From JBKHYJ01 sp046565505 (GTDB lineage: Bacteria > Acidobacteriota > Blastocatellia > UBA7656): 52,567 nt of DNA. Positions 25,626-34,225 of the stretch are shown here, piece after piece. The notes under the pieces were generated by a model. That model did no database searches. It saw only the letters and a program-made list of their open reading frames with translations, and was not told the DNA's origin. Made by a program: the position numbers and the translations under genes. Positions within the stretch are counted from its first letter, which is position 1, and each line of letters opens with the position of its first letter. The stretch spans positions 1-52,567 of the forward strand of contig JBKHYJ010000056.1 in assembly GCA_046565505.1 (NCBI GenBank), in the 5' to 3' direction.

Positions 25626-27656
25626 TTACTTTGTGGCCAGCTTCCAGAGCTCGCTCGCATGCTCAACCATCGCGGGCATGTCTTCGGGCAGCAGGTATCC
25701 GTCTCTTACGAGTTTGAGCGTCGCCTCGGCAAACAGGCCCATGTAATGCTCGCGGCTGTGATACCGCTCTTCTATCGAAAGGCGCGGGTCGAGGTTGCGC
25801 TCCCGCTCCGCGCGCGTGCGCGCAAAGGGGATGTAGGAACCGGAGAAATCCACGAGCTGGTCCGGCGCGCCGGTCCCGGGGTCGCGGTAGTTCCAGCCCG
25901 TATAAGTCGCCACCGGCGCGGCGAGCTCCGGCATCCTGATCCCGGCCAAATCTATGCCGTCGCGGTCGACCTGCGGGACCATCGCGGGGAAAGGCTTCCC
26001 GACGCGCGGCGGCTCGAAAGTGATGACGCCCTGCTTGAACTGCGGCCCATAATCTACGCGGTATGCTTCGTGAATCGTCCGGGGCGGCTCTATGCCGGGC
26101 AGCTTGGGAAACTTCACTTCCTGCGGCCGTACGAGCGTGCCATCGCTGACGCGCGGGTACTGGCTGGCCGGCGGCGGCGTGCCCTCTCTGACCCAGCGGT
26201 CGAGGGCCAGGAGCAACGCCCGCATCGACCAGGTGTAATCGTTCGGGCTGGTCATCTGTTGAGTCATACTCGCGCCCTGGACGGTCAGCTTCGCGGGCGG
26301 GAATGGCCCCGGCCCGTGCTGGCCGCCCGCGAAAAAGTAGACGCGAACGTTCTCCATCATCGGCGCGTCCGACTTCCCGTCTACCGCCGTGTGAATGAGC
26401 GAAGCGGCCCTGCCCCAGTACTCGTATGAAGAGAAGGTGTAGAAAATCTTCGGCAGAACTTTTGCGCCCTTTGAATGTGTCAACAGCCCGTCGGCCTCGC
26501 CCGTCTCCGGGTCGGTCTGCTCCGCGTCGGTGAAGGGGAAAATATCTGTCGGGTAGAAGAAGGTCGAGAAGGGGCTTGCGTCGCGCGACGGCTCGGCGAA
26601 GCGGTGGTTGAAACTCCCGCGCCCGCCGCCGGCAACATGCGCGTCGACGGCGTCGAATACCTGCCGGCCGCGCTCGTCGGCGTTGAACCCCTGGTAGAGA
26701 AAATGTCTCAAGAATCGCCCCGATTGCGATATGCCGAAGCCGTACGCGCGGCGGACCGAAACGACGGCCGCGGGCTCGTACTTGAAATAAGACACCAGGT
26801 CGCGGACGGCGGCCAGCCCTAGCCCGACGACGACGGGGTTCTGCGCGCGGTAAACTACCTCGTAAATCTTCCCCGGCTCGAAGCCCCCCTTGAGGTAAAT
26901 GAAGCTCGGGTCAGGTATGACGTTGCCCTGTTCGAGCCTAGCGAACTGCCACTCGCCGCGCGCGATCACCCGGCGGTCGCCTAAAACAGTGTCGCGCACC
27001 GTCAGGCTGTAGTCAGGGCTCTGCGGGTCTAGCGCCGGCTGAGCGTTCTGGCCGCGGTGGCCGAGCGAGGCCGAATAGACCTTCGACGGGAAGACGAAGT
27101 CCGAGCGCACGAGTCCTGTGATCGCCTTGCCGCGGTCGGTCGCTGCGGGCGCGTAAAGCCGCATGGAATTTCTGCCCTGCGGAACGTCGAACTGCCACCC
27201 GACCCACACGAGCGTGAAGCCATGCCGCATCAGGAATCCGTCGCCCATCTCCGCTTCGGCCGAAGGGTCGGACGAGCCTCTGCCGTGATTGAAAAACCGC
27301 ACGAGCGCCTTGCCCCCCCGGTTAGGCACCTCCAGCAACGCCGCGCCGTTGCCGCGATTCATGTCCTTGGGCTTGAGGATGTAGAGGTCGGCCGAAAACT
27401 CTACGGCGCCGCGCGCGTTACGCGGGGCCTTGTCGAGGTCAACTATGACCCTGTTGTGGGCGTCTTCGGGGTCAACCGCGAAGTAGACCCGCGCGACTAT
27501 CTTTTCGTAAGCCCCGGCCAGCCCGAATGCGCGCCCGGCGAGCAAATCTGCGCGCCCGAGGACCTCCACGCGAGTGACTTCCGCGCTCGCGCTCGCGGCG
27601 AATAAACAGGTGAAGGCCAGGGCGGCTAAGCAGAGATTGATTTTCGTTGCTCTCAT
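25626..27656 (-). CDS. Secreted alpha/beta-hydrolase-domain protein of unknown substrate
   Basis: The 676-residue protein has a signal peptide (MRATKINLCLAALAFTCLFAASASA). A beta-rich N-terminal part with VTRVEVLGRADLLAGRAFG is followed by an alpha/beta-hydrolase core. The nucleophile elbow is probably GFGISQSGRF (G-x-S-x-S-G), with partner residues near MENVRVYFFAGGQHG (His). This matches a family of large alpha/beta hydrolases common in acidobacteria and proteobacteria and of unknown substrate. The ATG at 27656 was chosen for the signal peptide; a frame extends 64 codons further upstream but lacks sense. It is divergent from the TPR gene at 27835. Confidence 0.85.
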   Translation of the reverse strand: MRATKINLCLAALAFTCLFAASASAEVTRVEVLGRADLLAGRAFGLAGAYEKIVARVYFAVDPEDAHNRVIVDLDKAPRNARGAVEFSADLYILKPKDMNRGNGAALLEVPNRGGKALVRFFNHGRGSSDPSAEAEMGDGFLMRHGFTLVWVGWQFDVPQGRNSMRLYAPAATDRGKAITGLVRSDFVFPSKVYSASLGHRGQNAQPALDPQSPDYSLTVRDTVLGDRRVIARGEWQFARLEQGNVIPDPSFIYLKGGFEPGKIYEVVYRAQNPVVVGLGLAAVRDLVSYFKYEPAAVVSVRRAYGFGISQSGRFLRHFLYQGFNADERGRQVFDAVDAHVAGGGRGSFNHRFAEPSRDASPFSTFFYPTDIFPFTDAEQTDPETGEADGLLTHSKGAKVLPKIFYTFSSYEYWGRAASLIHTAVDGKSDAPMMENVRVYFFAGGQHGPGPFPPAKLTVQGASMTQQMTSPNDYTWSMRALLLALDRWVREGTPPPASQYPRVSDGTLVRPQEVKFPKLPGIEPPRTIHEAYRVDYGPQFKQGVITFEPPRVGKPFPAMVPQVDRDGIDLAGIRMPELAAPVATYTGWNYRDPGTGAPDQLVDFSGSYIPFARTRAERERNLDPRLSIEERYHSREHYMGLFAEATLKLVRDGYLLPEDMPAMVEHASELWKLATK

Positions 27657-27712
27657 AGGTTTCGGGATTTTATCACATGCGGCGGCGGTTGAAAGCCGGC
27701 CGCGCCCGGGGC

Positions 27713-27740
27713 TTGCCATCTGCCGTGTATGTCGTATAAA
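27713..27740 (+). promoter_or_regulatory. Candidate promoter of the secreted TPR protein
   Basis: TTGCCA (27713-27718), a 16-nt spacer and TATAAA (27735-27740) form a reasonable sigma70-type promoter. The ATG at 27835 lies about 95 nt downstream, leaving a leader of roughly 88 nt. Confidence 0.45.
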
Positions 27741-27834
27741 TGACTGTTGGGATGGGAATAATGGAATCCCGTGTCGTGATTTAATTGTGGCGGAAACTCT
27801 ACGCCTCCGACGCGAAAAGAATGGGAGGGCCTTT

Positions 27835-29484
27835 ATGAAGCACTTCACCGCGACCTTATCGCTGCTCTTAATGTCGAGCCTGAGTATGGCGAGCCTGACT
27901 GCGGCTCAGCATCAACACGCATCCGGCGACGCACGGCCGGCTTCTTTAATCCCTAATCTCGGCAGGCACCACCACCCCGTATCGACGCGGAGCCGCGAGG
28001 CTCAACGCTTCTTCGACCAGGGCCTCACGCTCGTCTACGCGTTCAATCATGACGAGGCGGAGCGCTCTTTCAAGCGCGCGGCGGAGCTAGACCCGAAGCT
28101 AGCAATGGCTCACTGGGGGGTCGCGCTGGCCGTGGGACCTAATTACAACCTGGACGTTGACCCCGACAGAGAAAAGGCCGCCTACGACGCTATACAGAGG
28201 GCCAGGGCGCTCGCCCCCGGCGCGTCAGAGAGGGAGCGGGCCTACATAGAGGCGCTCGCGAAGAGGTACTCGAACGACCCGAAGCCGGATTTAAAAAAGC
28301 TCGCCGTCGATTACAAGAGCGCGATGGCGGAGCTCGTGCGGCGATTCCCTGACGACCTCGACGCGGCGGCCTTGTACGCCGACAGCCTGATGGTGCTCAA
28401 GCCCTGGCAGCTCTGGGGCGCGGACGGGAAACCTGCCGAGGGCACTGAAGAGATTATCCGCGCCCTGGAATCGGTCCTCAAACGCGACCCGAATCACGTC
28501 GGCGCAAATCATCTATACATACACGCCGTCGAAGCGTCCCCGAGCCCGGAGCGCGCGCTCCAGAGCGCCGAGCGGCTGAGGACGCTCGTGCCCGCGGCGG
28601 GCCACCTCGTTCACATGCCCGCCCACATCTTCATGCGGACCGGGAATTACCAGGAGGCCGCGCGCAGCAACGCCATAGCCGCCGAGGTAGACCGCGCTTA
28701 CATCGAAGAAACAAAGGCGCAGGGCGTATACCCGCTGATGTACTACAGCCACAACCTGCATTTCCTGGCTATCGCGTCGAGCATGGCGGGACGCTTCGAT
28801 GACGCGATTAAAGCCGCCGACCGCCTGAACGCTTACCTTACGCCGTTCGCCAAACAGATGCAGATGGTGGATATGTTTCTGCCTACGCCGACGCTGGTGC
28901 TCGTTCGATTCCGCCGTTGGGACGACCTGTTGAAATTACCTGAGCCCGACCGCGCGACTCCGCTGGCGAATGCGTTCTGGCATTTCGGGCGCGGCATGGC
29001 GTTGGCCGCGACGGGCAGGGTTGAGCAGGCCGAATCGGAGCAGAAGGTATTCGCCGAGGCCGGAAAGGCTTTTCCGGCAGACGCGATGTGGGGGCTCAAC
29101 AGGCTGGAAAACGTCATGAAGATCGCCAATAACATGCTCGGGGCCAGAGTCGCGCTCGCGAAGGGCGATAAGAAATCGGCGGCCGACCTTTTGAAGCAAG
29201 CCGCGAGCGTGGAAGACGCGCTCGCCTACAACGAGCCGGCCGATTGGGTCTTGCCCGCGAGGGAATCGCTCGGCGGCGTGCTTCTTTCGAGCGGCGATTA
29301 CGCGGAGGCGGAGAACGTTTTCCGCGCCGACCTTAAACAAAATCCGCGTAGCGGGCGCTCGCTGTTCGGGCTTCTTGAGAGCTTGAACCGCCAGGGCAAG
29401 AAACCTGCCTCGGCGGCGGTTCAAAAAGAATTCGACGCGGCATGGAAGAGTGCCGACACCAGACTGCGGATTGAAGATTTGTGA
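27835..29484 (+). CDS. Secreted tetratricopeptide-repeat protein, 549 aa
   Basis: A signal peptide (MKHFTATLSLLLMSSLSMASLTAAQ) is followed by a His-rich stretch and TPR-like helical repeats through most of the protein, for example RSFKRAAELDPKLAMAHWGV and AENVFRADLKQNPRSGRSLF. The central region has several conserved-looking histidines (GANHLYIHAVEAS, GHLVHMPAHIFMRTGNY, YYSHNLHFLAIAS), which may bind a metal or be structural. Such proteins are frequent in acidobacteria but uncharacterised. GGGAGG 6 nt before the ATG supports the start. It is divergent from the alpha/beta hydrolase and converges with the hydantoinase gene, 26 bp away. Confidence 0.85.
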   Translation: MKHFTATLSLLLMSSLSMASLTAAQHQHASGDARPASLIPNLGRHHHPVSTRSREAQRFFDQGLTLVYAFNHDEAERSFKRAAELDPKLAMAHWGVALAVGPNYNLDVDPDREKAAYDAIQRARALAPGASERERAYIEALAKRYSNDPKPDLKKLAVDYKSAMAELVRRFPDDLDAAALYADSLMVLKPWQLWGADGKPAEGTEEIIRALESVLKRDPNHVGANHLYIHAVEASPSPERALQSAERLRTLVPAAGHLVHMPAHIFMRTGNYQEAARSNAIAAEVDRAYIEETKAQGVYPLMYYSHNLHFLAIASSMAGRFDDAIKAADRLNAYLTPFAKQMQMVDMFLPTPTLVLVRFRRWDDLLKLPEPDRATPLANAFWHFGRGMALAATGRVEQAESEQKVFAEAGKAFPADAMWGLNRLENVMKIANNMLGARVALAKGDKKSAADLLKQAASVEDALAYNEPADWVLPARESLGGVLLSSGDYAEAENVFRADLKQNPRSGRSLFGLLESLNRQGKKPASAAVQKEFDAAWKSADTRLRIEDL

Positions 29485-29510
29485 AGGCCGCGGCGCATCA
29501 TGCAAGCGGC

Positions 29511-31760
29511 TCAAAGAATCCTCGCGGACGCCGGACGACGCTGATAATCATGATGGCTTTGTAGCCTTTCAGTGCTTTCGCGCCTCCGCGGCCCTTTTGA
29601 CTCCCAAGTGATTATCAAGTTCAGCCACTCGTCAACCCTGACCGTTCGCCCCGACGGCACGAGCGTCGTCGAACTGTACTCCGTGATGACGGCGGGGCCG
29701 CGGAACCTCGCGCCCGCGCCCAAATCGTCGCGCCTGTAAACGGGCACCTTCGCTGCGCGCTCCGTAAGGTATACGCGGGCGGAGTCGGAGGGCTCGGCCC
29801 TGCGCGGCTTCGACCGGGCGTATCGCTTGAGGCGCGGCTTGTCCGTGACGCCTCTCGCGCGGACGCGCAAAGACACGATCTCTGTAGGGCGGGCCTCGTC
29901 GGCGTAGCCATAACGCTCGCGGTGCGCGGCGTGGAAGGCCCTGTCGAAGTTCTTGCCCCACGCGACATCTATCTCGAACGATTGCCCGACGTATCTCATG
30001 GCGACAGACCTCTCCATCTTCACTCTGTCTTCAGGGAAGCCTTCGTTTGAAATGTCGCGCGCCGCCTCGCGCTCTATGGAAGCGAAGCCGCCCTCTATCA
30101 CGCGGACTTCTGCCGCCGCGCTCTTCAACATCACCGTGCGGGAATAATCTTTCACCACGTCGCCCATAAGGACGCCCAGCGCCGAGAGAGTGCCGGGGGA
30201 GCGCGGCACGACTACGCGGGGGATTCGGAGCGCCGCCGCCAGCTCGCACACATGCAGCCCGCCCGAGCCCCCGAAACTCACCAGCGTGAACAGGCGCGGG
30301 TCCTGCCCTCTCTCGACAGACACGACGCGGAGCGCCGCCTCCATGTTTGCGTTCGCTACTCGTATGACCCCGAGGGCCGCCCGCTCGGCCGTCACCGGGG
30401 CCCCGCCGAATCGCGACATTTCCGCGGCGAGCCTCGTTAGAAAGAGCCGCGCGCGCTTCTCGTCGAGCCGCATCTCGCCGCCGAGCAGGTCCGCGCCGCC
30501 GAAGCGACCGAGCGCGAGGTTCGCGTCGGTGACCGTGACATGCTCGCCGCGCCCATAGCAGGCCGGGCCCGGGTCCGCGCCCGCCGATTCCGGGCCGACG
30601 CGCAACGCGCCCGCCTCGTCCACGCGGGCGATAGAGCCGCCGCCCGCGCCGACCGTGTGGATGTCTATTATGGGCACCGCGACCGGCAAACTGGCTACCA
30701 GAGCCTCGTTCGTGGTGCGCGCCTGCCCGCGGCAGAGCGCCACGTCCGTAGAAGTCCCTCCCATATCGAAAGTGATGATGTCGCGAATGCCCGCCGCCGC
30801 GCATACCCTGATCGCGCCTACGACGCCGCCCGCCGGCCCGGATAGAATTGCCCGAACAGGCTCGACGGCCGCTGTCGCCGCCGACACCGACCCGCCATTC
30901 GATTGCATCACGCGGAGGACAGATGTGCCGGGCTGCGAGGCCCCGCCGCCGCGTGATACATCGGGTTCGACTCGACGGCGCGGCCCGCCCCCGTAGGCCC
31001 CGCCCCGCGCCCGGTGATTAGCTCCGTGCCGCTGCGCAACCTTCCCCGCGCGGCCGACCTCTGCTGGCCCCGCCGCGGCCGCCCCCAGCCCTTCGGCGAG
31101 CGAGCGCAGGTAGCGTGACATCAACGGCATGAGATAGGCGTTGATTACGACCGTCGAAGTCCGCTCGTACTCGCGGTACTCGGGCAGTATTTTGTGAGAC
31201 AGCGAGGCGGGGATTGCGGCTGACTCAAGCACCCGGGCTACGGCCTCTTCATGGGCCGGGTTGGCAAAGGAGAAGAGCAGGCACACGGCCACGGATTCTA
31301 TACGAGATTCAGGCGCGGCGATCCGCCCGATTATTCCACGGAGGTTGTCTTCGTCCACGGGCAGGATGATGGACCCGTCGGAGCCGACCCGCTCGGCCAG
31401 GCCGAACCGAAACTGGCGCGCGACAATCGGGGCGGGCCGCGTGACCATCAGGTTATATAGCTCGGGCCGGGCCTGGCGGCCGATCTCGATCACGTCTTCA
31501 AAGCCTTCGGTGGTGATGAGCGCGGTGCGCGCGCCCTTGCGTTCGAGCAAGGCGTTGGTGGCGACCGTCGTGCCGTGGACTATTTCCGAAGCCGCGCCGC
31601 CGGCTTCGGCCAGTATGCGCGCCACGCCATCGAGTATAGCCCGGGCCGGGTTCTGCGGGGTCGAAGGCGCTTTGAAGGCGGTGATGCTCGACCCGCGCGC
31701 AACTACGAAATCTGTGAATGTCCCCCCTGTGTCTATGCCGATCCTTATAGGTCCAGTCAA
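29511..31760 (-). CDS. hyuA: Hydantoinase/oxoprolinase family A subunit
   Basis: These ATP-using enzymes open cyclic amide rings such as hydantoin or 5-oxoproline; the A subunit normally works with a B subunit. The 749-residue protein has the N-terminal phosphate-binding GIDTGGTFTDFV, HGTTVATNALLERKG, the core LSGPAGGVVGA, FDMGGTSTDVAL, VGAGGGSIARVD and the C-terminal Acx-like region. Residues about 227-281 are a low-complexity Gly/Arg/Ala insert between EGLGAA and VLRVMQSNGG that I do not know from relatives. The start is TTG at 31760 with GGGGAG upstream. No B-subunit gene is in the window; the downstream neighbour is on the opposite strand, so this is an orphan. Confidence 0.9.
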   Translation of the reverse strand: MTGPIRIGIDTGGTFTDFVVARGSSITAFKAPSTPQNPARAILDGVARILAEAGGAASEIVHGTTVATNALLERKGARTALITTEGFEDVIEIGRQARPELYNLMVTRPAPIVARQFRFGLAERVGSDGSIILPVDEDNLRGIIGRIAAPESRIESVAVCLLFSFANPAHEEAVARVLESAAIPASLSHKILPEYREYERTSTVVINAYLMPLMSRYLRSLAEGLGAAAAGPAEVGRAGKVAQRHGANHRARGGAYGGGPRRRVEPDVSRGGGASQPGTSVLRVMQSNGGSVSAATAAVEPVRAILSGPAGGVVGAIRVCAAAGIRDIITFDMGGTSTDVALCRGQARTTNEALVASLPVAVPIIDIHTVGAGGGSIARVDEAGALRVGPESAGADPGPACYGRGEHVTVTDANLALGRFGGADLLGGEMRLDEKRARLFLTRLAAEMSRFGGAPVTAERAALGVIRVANANMEAALRVVSVERGQDPRLFTLVSFGGSGGLHVCELAAALRIPRVVVPRSPGTLSALGVLMGDVVKDYSRTVMLKSAAAEVRVIEGGFASIEREAARDISNEGFPEDRVKMERSVAMRYVGQSFEIDVAWGKNFDRAFHAAHRERYGYADEARPTEIVSLRVRARGVTDKPRLKRYARSKPRRAEPSDSARVYLTERAAKVPVYRRDDLGAGARFRGPAVITEYSSTTLVPSGRTVRVDEWLNLIITWESKGPRRRESTERLQSHHDYQRRPASARIL

Positions 31761-32041
31761 TCTGAGGTTCTCCCCTTAACGCGCGTGATGAAAGTACACG
31801 CCGCGCCCCGCGCCGGGCGGGCGGGCGGCAAAGCGGATTCTATGGCATCGGCGCAGGCTCGCCAAGCGCAAAAGGTATCGCCGCTCGCCCTTCTGCGCGG
31901 GCCGTCAGGAATCGCGCATGCGACTACCGTCGGGAATGTGGCTTCGCTCACTCCGCTGTGATATTCTCTGGGCGTTCTTCAGATGCCAAACTTCACAGAG
32001 GCCGGACGCTGAATTCCCGAAGGCTTTCTAAGCTCAGTGCG
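31761..32041. other. Intergenic region between divergent hyuA and the GH18-like gene
   Basis: No gene is seen. It carries the 5' regions of both neighbours; the plus-strand end holds a hairpin, listed separately. I see no convincing promoter. Confidence 0.35.
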
Positions 32042-32067
32042 CCCGGCGGGATTCTCATCTCGCCGGG
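32042..32067 (+). promoter_or_regulatory. 11-bp hairpin in the 5' region of the GH18-like gene
   Basis: CCCGGCGGGAT (32042-32052), a TCTC loop and its complement (32057-32067) form an 11-bp stem with one G-U pair. It ends 27 nt before the start codon and upstream of the ribosome-binding site. It lacks a U tract, so a leader structure is more likely than a terminator. Confidence 0.45.
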
Positions 32068-32094
32068 TAAATAAGACGCGAAAGGGAGGTGTGT

Positions 32095-33213
32095 ATGTTA
32101 AGAAAGAAGGTCCTGCTAAGAAAGGCGGTATTGCTCAGCATTCTCGCATTATCTGTTGTGCTTCCCGGCCTGTCCCCGGCCGCCGCGAAAGCCGCACCCG
32201 CGGCAGCAGCCGGCGCGATCTCGGTCTATGGCGCATGGCTTGCGGGCAACGATTTTTGTACGTGGGGCGCCGTGCGAAACATGGTAGATTTCGACACCAA
32301 TAATCATTGGCTCATAGACCGCGGCGACGGGTCCCCATCGGTGAATCTCGTGGTGCTCAGTTTTGTCAATCCGCTGAAATTACTCAACAAGACGAACGAC
32401 TCGCAGACTTCGCAGGGCGTGCCGCTCGGCATGACGCAGGAGGTCGTGAACTATTTCAAGAGCAGGAATATTCGCGTCATGCTCTCTATCGGCGGCATCA
32501 CGTACGTGGACGCGTGGAACCAGGCGCTGGCGGCCAACCCGACGCAATTCGGGCTGAACGCGGCCGAGGTGGCTCAGCGCATGGGCGTCGGCATCGAAAT
32601 CGACTACGAAGAAAATACCAGTCCGAATCTCGCGGGGCTGCAAGCCTTCATCGACGCCTACCGCTCCGTGCTGCCATACGACGCGACGGGGAATAATCAT
32701 GCCGCGCGCCTGACTATAGACCTGGCGGCCGGCGACCGCTGGTTGATAGCCCTGTGCCGCAAGGCGACAGCCGACTGGCTCAGGACCGCCGCGCCCGTCC
32801 TCGATTACGCCAACGCGATGGTGCCCAGCAAGCAGCCCACCAACGCGGCCGCCGCGCAGGCCGACTGGCAGGAGCACGTTGACGGTAAGGCGCAGTTCAG
32901 CCCGCCCATCCCCCCGCTCGCGCCGGCCAAGTTCACGGGCGGGCTCTACATAGTCACGGGCACGAGGGCCGCGCCCGAATGCGTGAAGTTCGGCGGGTCT
33001 CTGATCGACACTACAGGGGGCTACGTTCAGACCGTGGCGCCCAACGGCGCGGGGACGAGCGCGGGCATGCTCGGCTACATGTTCTGGGCCGCCGAGTGCC
33101 CATCGACGAGGCGCGTCTGCACGACGCCCCCCAACACCTGCGAAGGCGGGGTCGGGGTGGGCGCCAGGACTTACGGCGTCCCCGTTCCCATGCCGCCTCT
33201 GCGTCAAAGCTAA
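32095..33213 (+). CDS. Secreted GH18-like (chitinase-type) TIM-barrel protein
   Basis: The 372-residue protein has a signal peptide (KAVLLSILALSVVLPGLSP, then AAAKA). The barrel shows the GH18 third-strand motif RVMLSIGG (about 127-134) and the fourth-strand motif GIEIDYEEN (about 166-174). In canonical GH18 the latter is DGxDxDxE; here it reads V-G-I-E-I-D-Y-E, so the catalytic Glu172 and Asp170 remain while the first two Asp are Val and Glu. That fits a weak or altered chitinase or a chitin/peptidoglycan-binding relative. The C-terminus has a Cys-rich finish (CPSTRRVCTTPPNTCEGG). GGGAGG 5 nt before the ATG fixes the start. Confidence 0.78.
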   Translation: MLRKKVLLRKAVLLSILALSVVLPGLSPAAAKAAPAAAAGAISVYGAWLAGNDFCTWGAVRNMVDFDTNNHWLIDRGDGSPSVNLVVLSFVNPLKLLNKTNDSQTSQGVPLGMTQEVVNYFKSRNIRVMLSIGGITYVDAWNQALAANPTQFGLNAAEVAQRMGVGIEIDYEENTSPNLAGLQAFIDAYRSVLPYDATGNNHAARLTIDLAAGDRWLIALCRKATADWLRTAAPVLDYANAMVPSKQPTNAAAAQADWQEHVDGKAQFSPPIPPLAPAKFTGGLYIVTGTRAAPECVKFGGSLIDTTGGYVQTVAPNGAGTSAGMLGYMFWAAECPSTRRVCTTPPNTCEGGVGVGARTYGVPVPMPPLRQS

Positions 33214-33391
33214 GGCGGCGGGCCGATAAAGATCCGATTGACCTCGCATCGCCCGCGACCTCTACGCACGGCCAGAGGGACCAAAAGAAGCCGGCCGCGC
33301 TGCCGCCCGAGCGACTCGCAGGCGCGTATCAGGCGGGCTACGAGAGCCTGTGAGCCGGCACACAAACTGGCGGCCCCGGTATAGCCCGGGC

Positions 33392-33427
33392 GGATGAGTC
33401 GCGGGCTCATGAGCCTGCGACTCATCC
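33392..33427. terminator. Strong 17-bp hairpin between convergent genes
   Basis: A 36-bp inverted repeat (arms GGATGAGTCGC and GCGACTCATCC, continuing into GGCTC/GAGCC with one G-T mismatch) lies between the GH18-like gene (stop 33213) and the FKBP gene (stop 33454). There is no U tract, so a terminator is plausible but not certain. Confidence 0.5.
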
Positions 33428-33453
33428 CCGCGCGGAAGCATGACGGCGGTGGG

Positions 33454-33906
33454 TCACTCGATGATTAAGTTCGGCGAGTCATTGATGCTGACGAGTCGCA
33501 CTTTGAAATTGAGCGCCTCGCCGGCCAGCAGGTGATTGGCGTCGAGCGTAACGTTGTCGCCTTCGATGTCGATGATCCTGACGGGCATGGTCTGGCCCGA
33601 AGGCAGCTCGAGCTGGAACCCCATGCCGACGGTCGGCGTGACGTTAGGGGGGAAGGCTCCGCGCGGCACGACCTTTACCAGCTCTTCGTAGTACTCGCCA
33701 TAGGCCTGGTCGGGCGGGATGTTGATGTGTTTGGTCTCCCCGACTTCCATGTCGCGCACGCCCTCGTCGAAGCCGGCTATGACCTCGCCCGAGCCTACCG
33801 TGAAGCTGAGCGGCTCGCCGCCCTCCGAAGAGTCGAAAACCGTCCCATCGTCGAGAGAGCCCGTATAGTGTAGCGATATGTTATCGCCTTCTTTAACCTT
33901 GCTCAT
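33454..33906 (-). CDS. FKBP-type peptidyl-prolyl isomerase, SlyD-like
   Basis: The 150-residue protein is an FKBP with an insert-in-flap domain. FKBP signatures are HYTGSLDDGTVFDSSEGGEPLSF and VGSGEVIAGFDEGVRDMEVGE; the insert domain (about 70-125) contains AYGEYYEELVKVVPRGAFP. It catalyses cis-trans isomerisation of prolyl bonds and can act as a folding chaperone. The histidine-rich metal-binding tail of E. coli SlyD is missing. The start ATG at 33906 has GGAGAAAGCG upstream and begins MSKVKEGD; the frame continues 78 codons upstream without support. No partner is obvious nearby. Confidence 0.95.
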   Translation of the reverse strand: MSKVKEGDNISLHYTGSLDDGTVFDSSEGGEPLSFTVGSGEVIAGFDEGVRDMEVGETKHINIPPDQAYGEYYEELVKVVPRGAFPPNVTPTVGMGFQLELPSGQTMPVRIIDIEGDNVTLDANHLLAGEALNFKVRLVSINDSPNLIIE

Positions 33907-34172
33907 CGCTTTCTCCAAAGCGTGAGGGTGAGCGTCACGGACACTCCGCACGCCACCGTCACGCGCACTTTTGAATGATCTGTTTGATCGCTCCCGGCGA
34001 GAATAACCACCCAGCTTGAAAAAATGTGTCCAACGACTGAGGTGAGAATCTCTCGAATGCCAAGACAAGCGCCACTGAATAAACCATAGCATAGCGACGT
34101 GGTAAAAAGACAGAAGGCCAGCGTTCGCGCCGCGCTTCAAACCTTACGCCGCGGGCTTTTACATTTTTCCTT
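33907..34172. other. Intergenic region between divergent FKBP and VWA genes
   Basis: No gene is seen. It is the shared 5' region of the FKBP gene and the VWA gene; the plus-strand promoter candidate at its right end is listed separately. Confidence 0.35.
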
Positions 34173-34200
34173 TTGCACGATTCTGGGATAGGATTAATGT
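34173..34200 (+). promoter_or_regulatory. Candidate promoter of the VWA protein
   Basis: TTGCAC (34173-34178), a 16-nt spacer and TAATGT (34195-34200) form a moderate promoter match, 25 nt before the ATG at 34226. Confidence 0.35.
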
Positions 34201-34225
34201 ATAGGGACTATGGCCGAGGGTTGAG

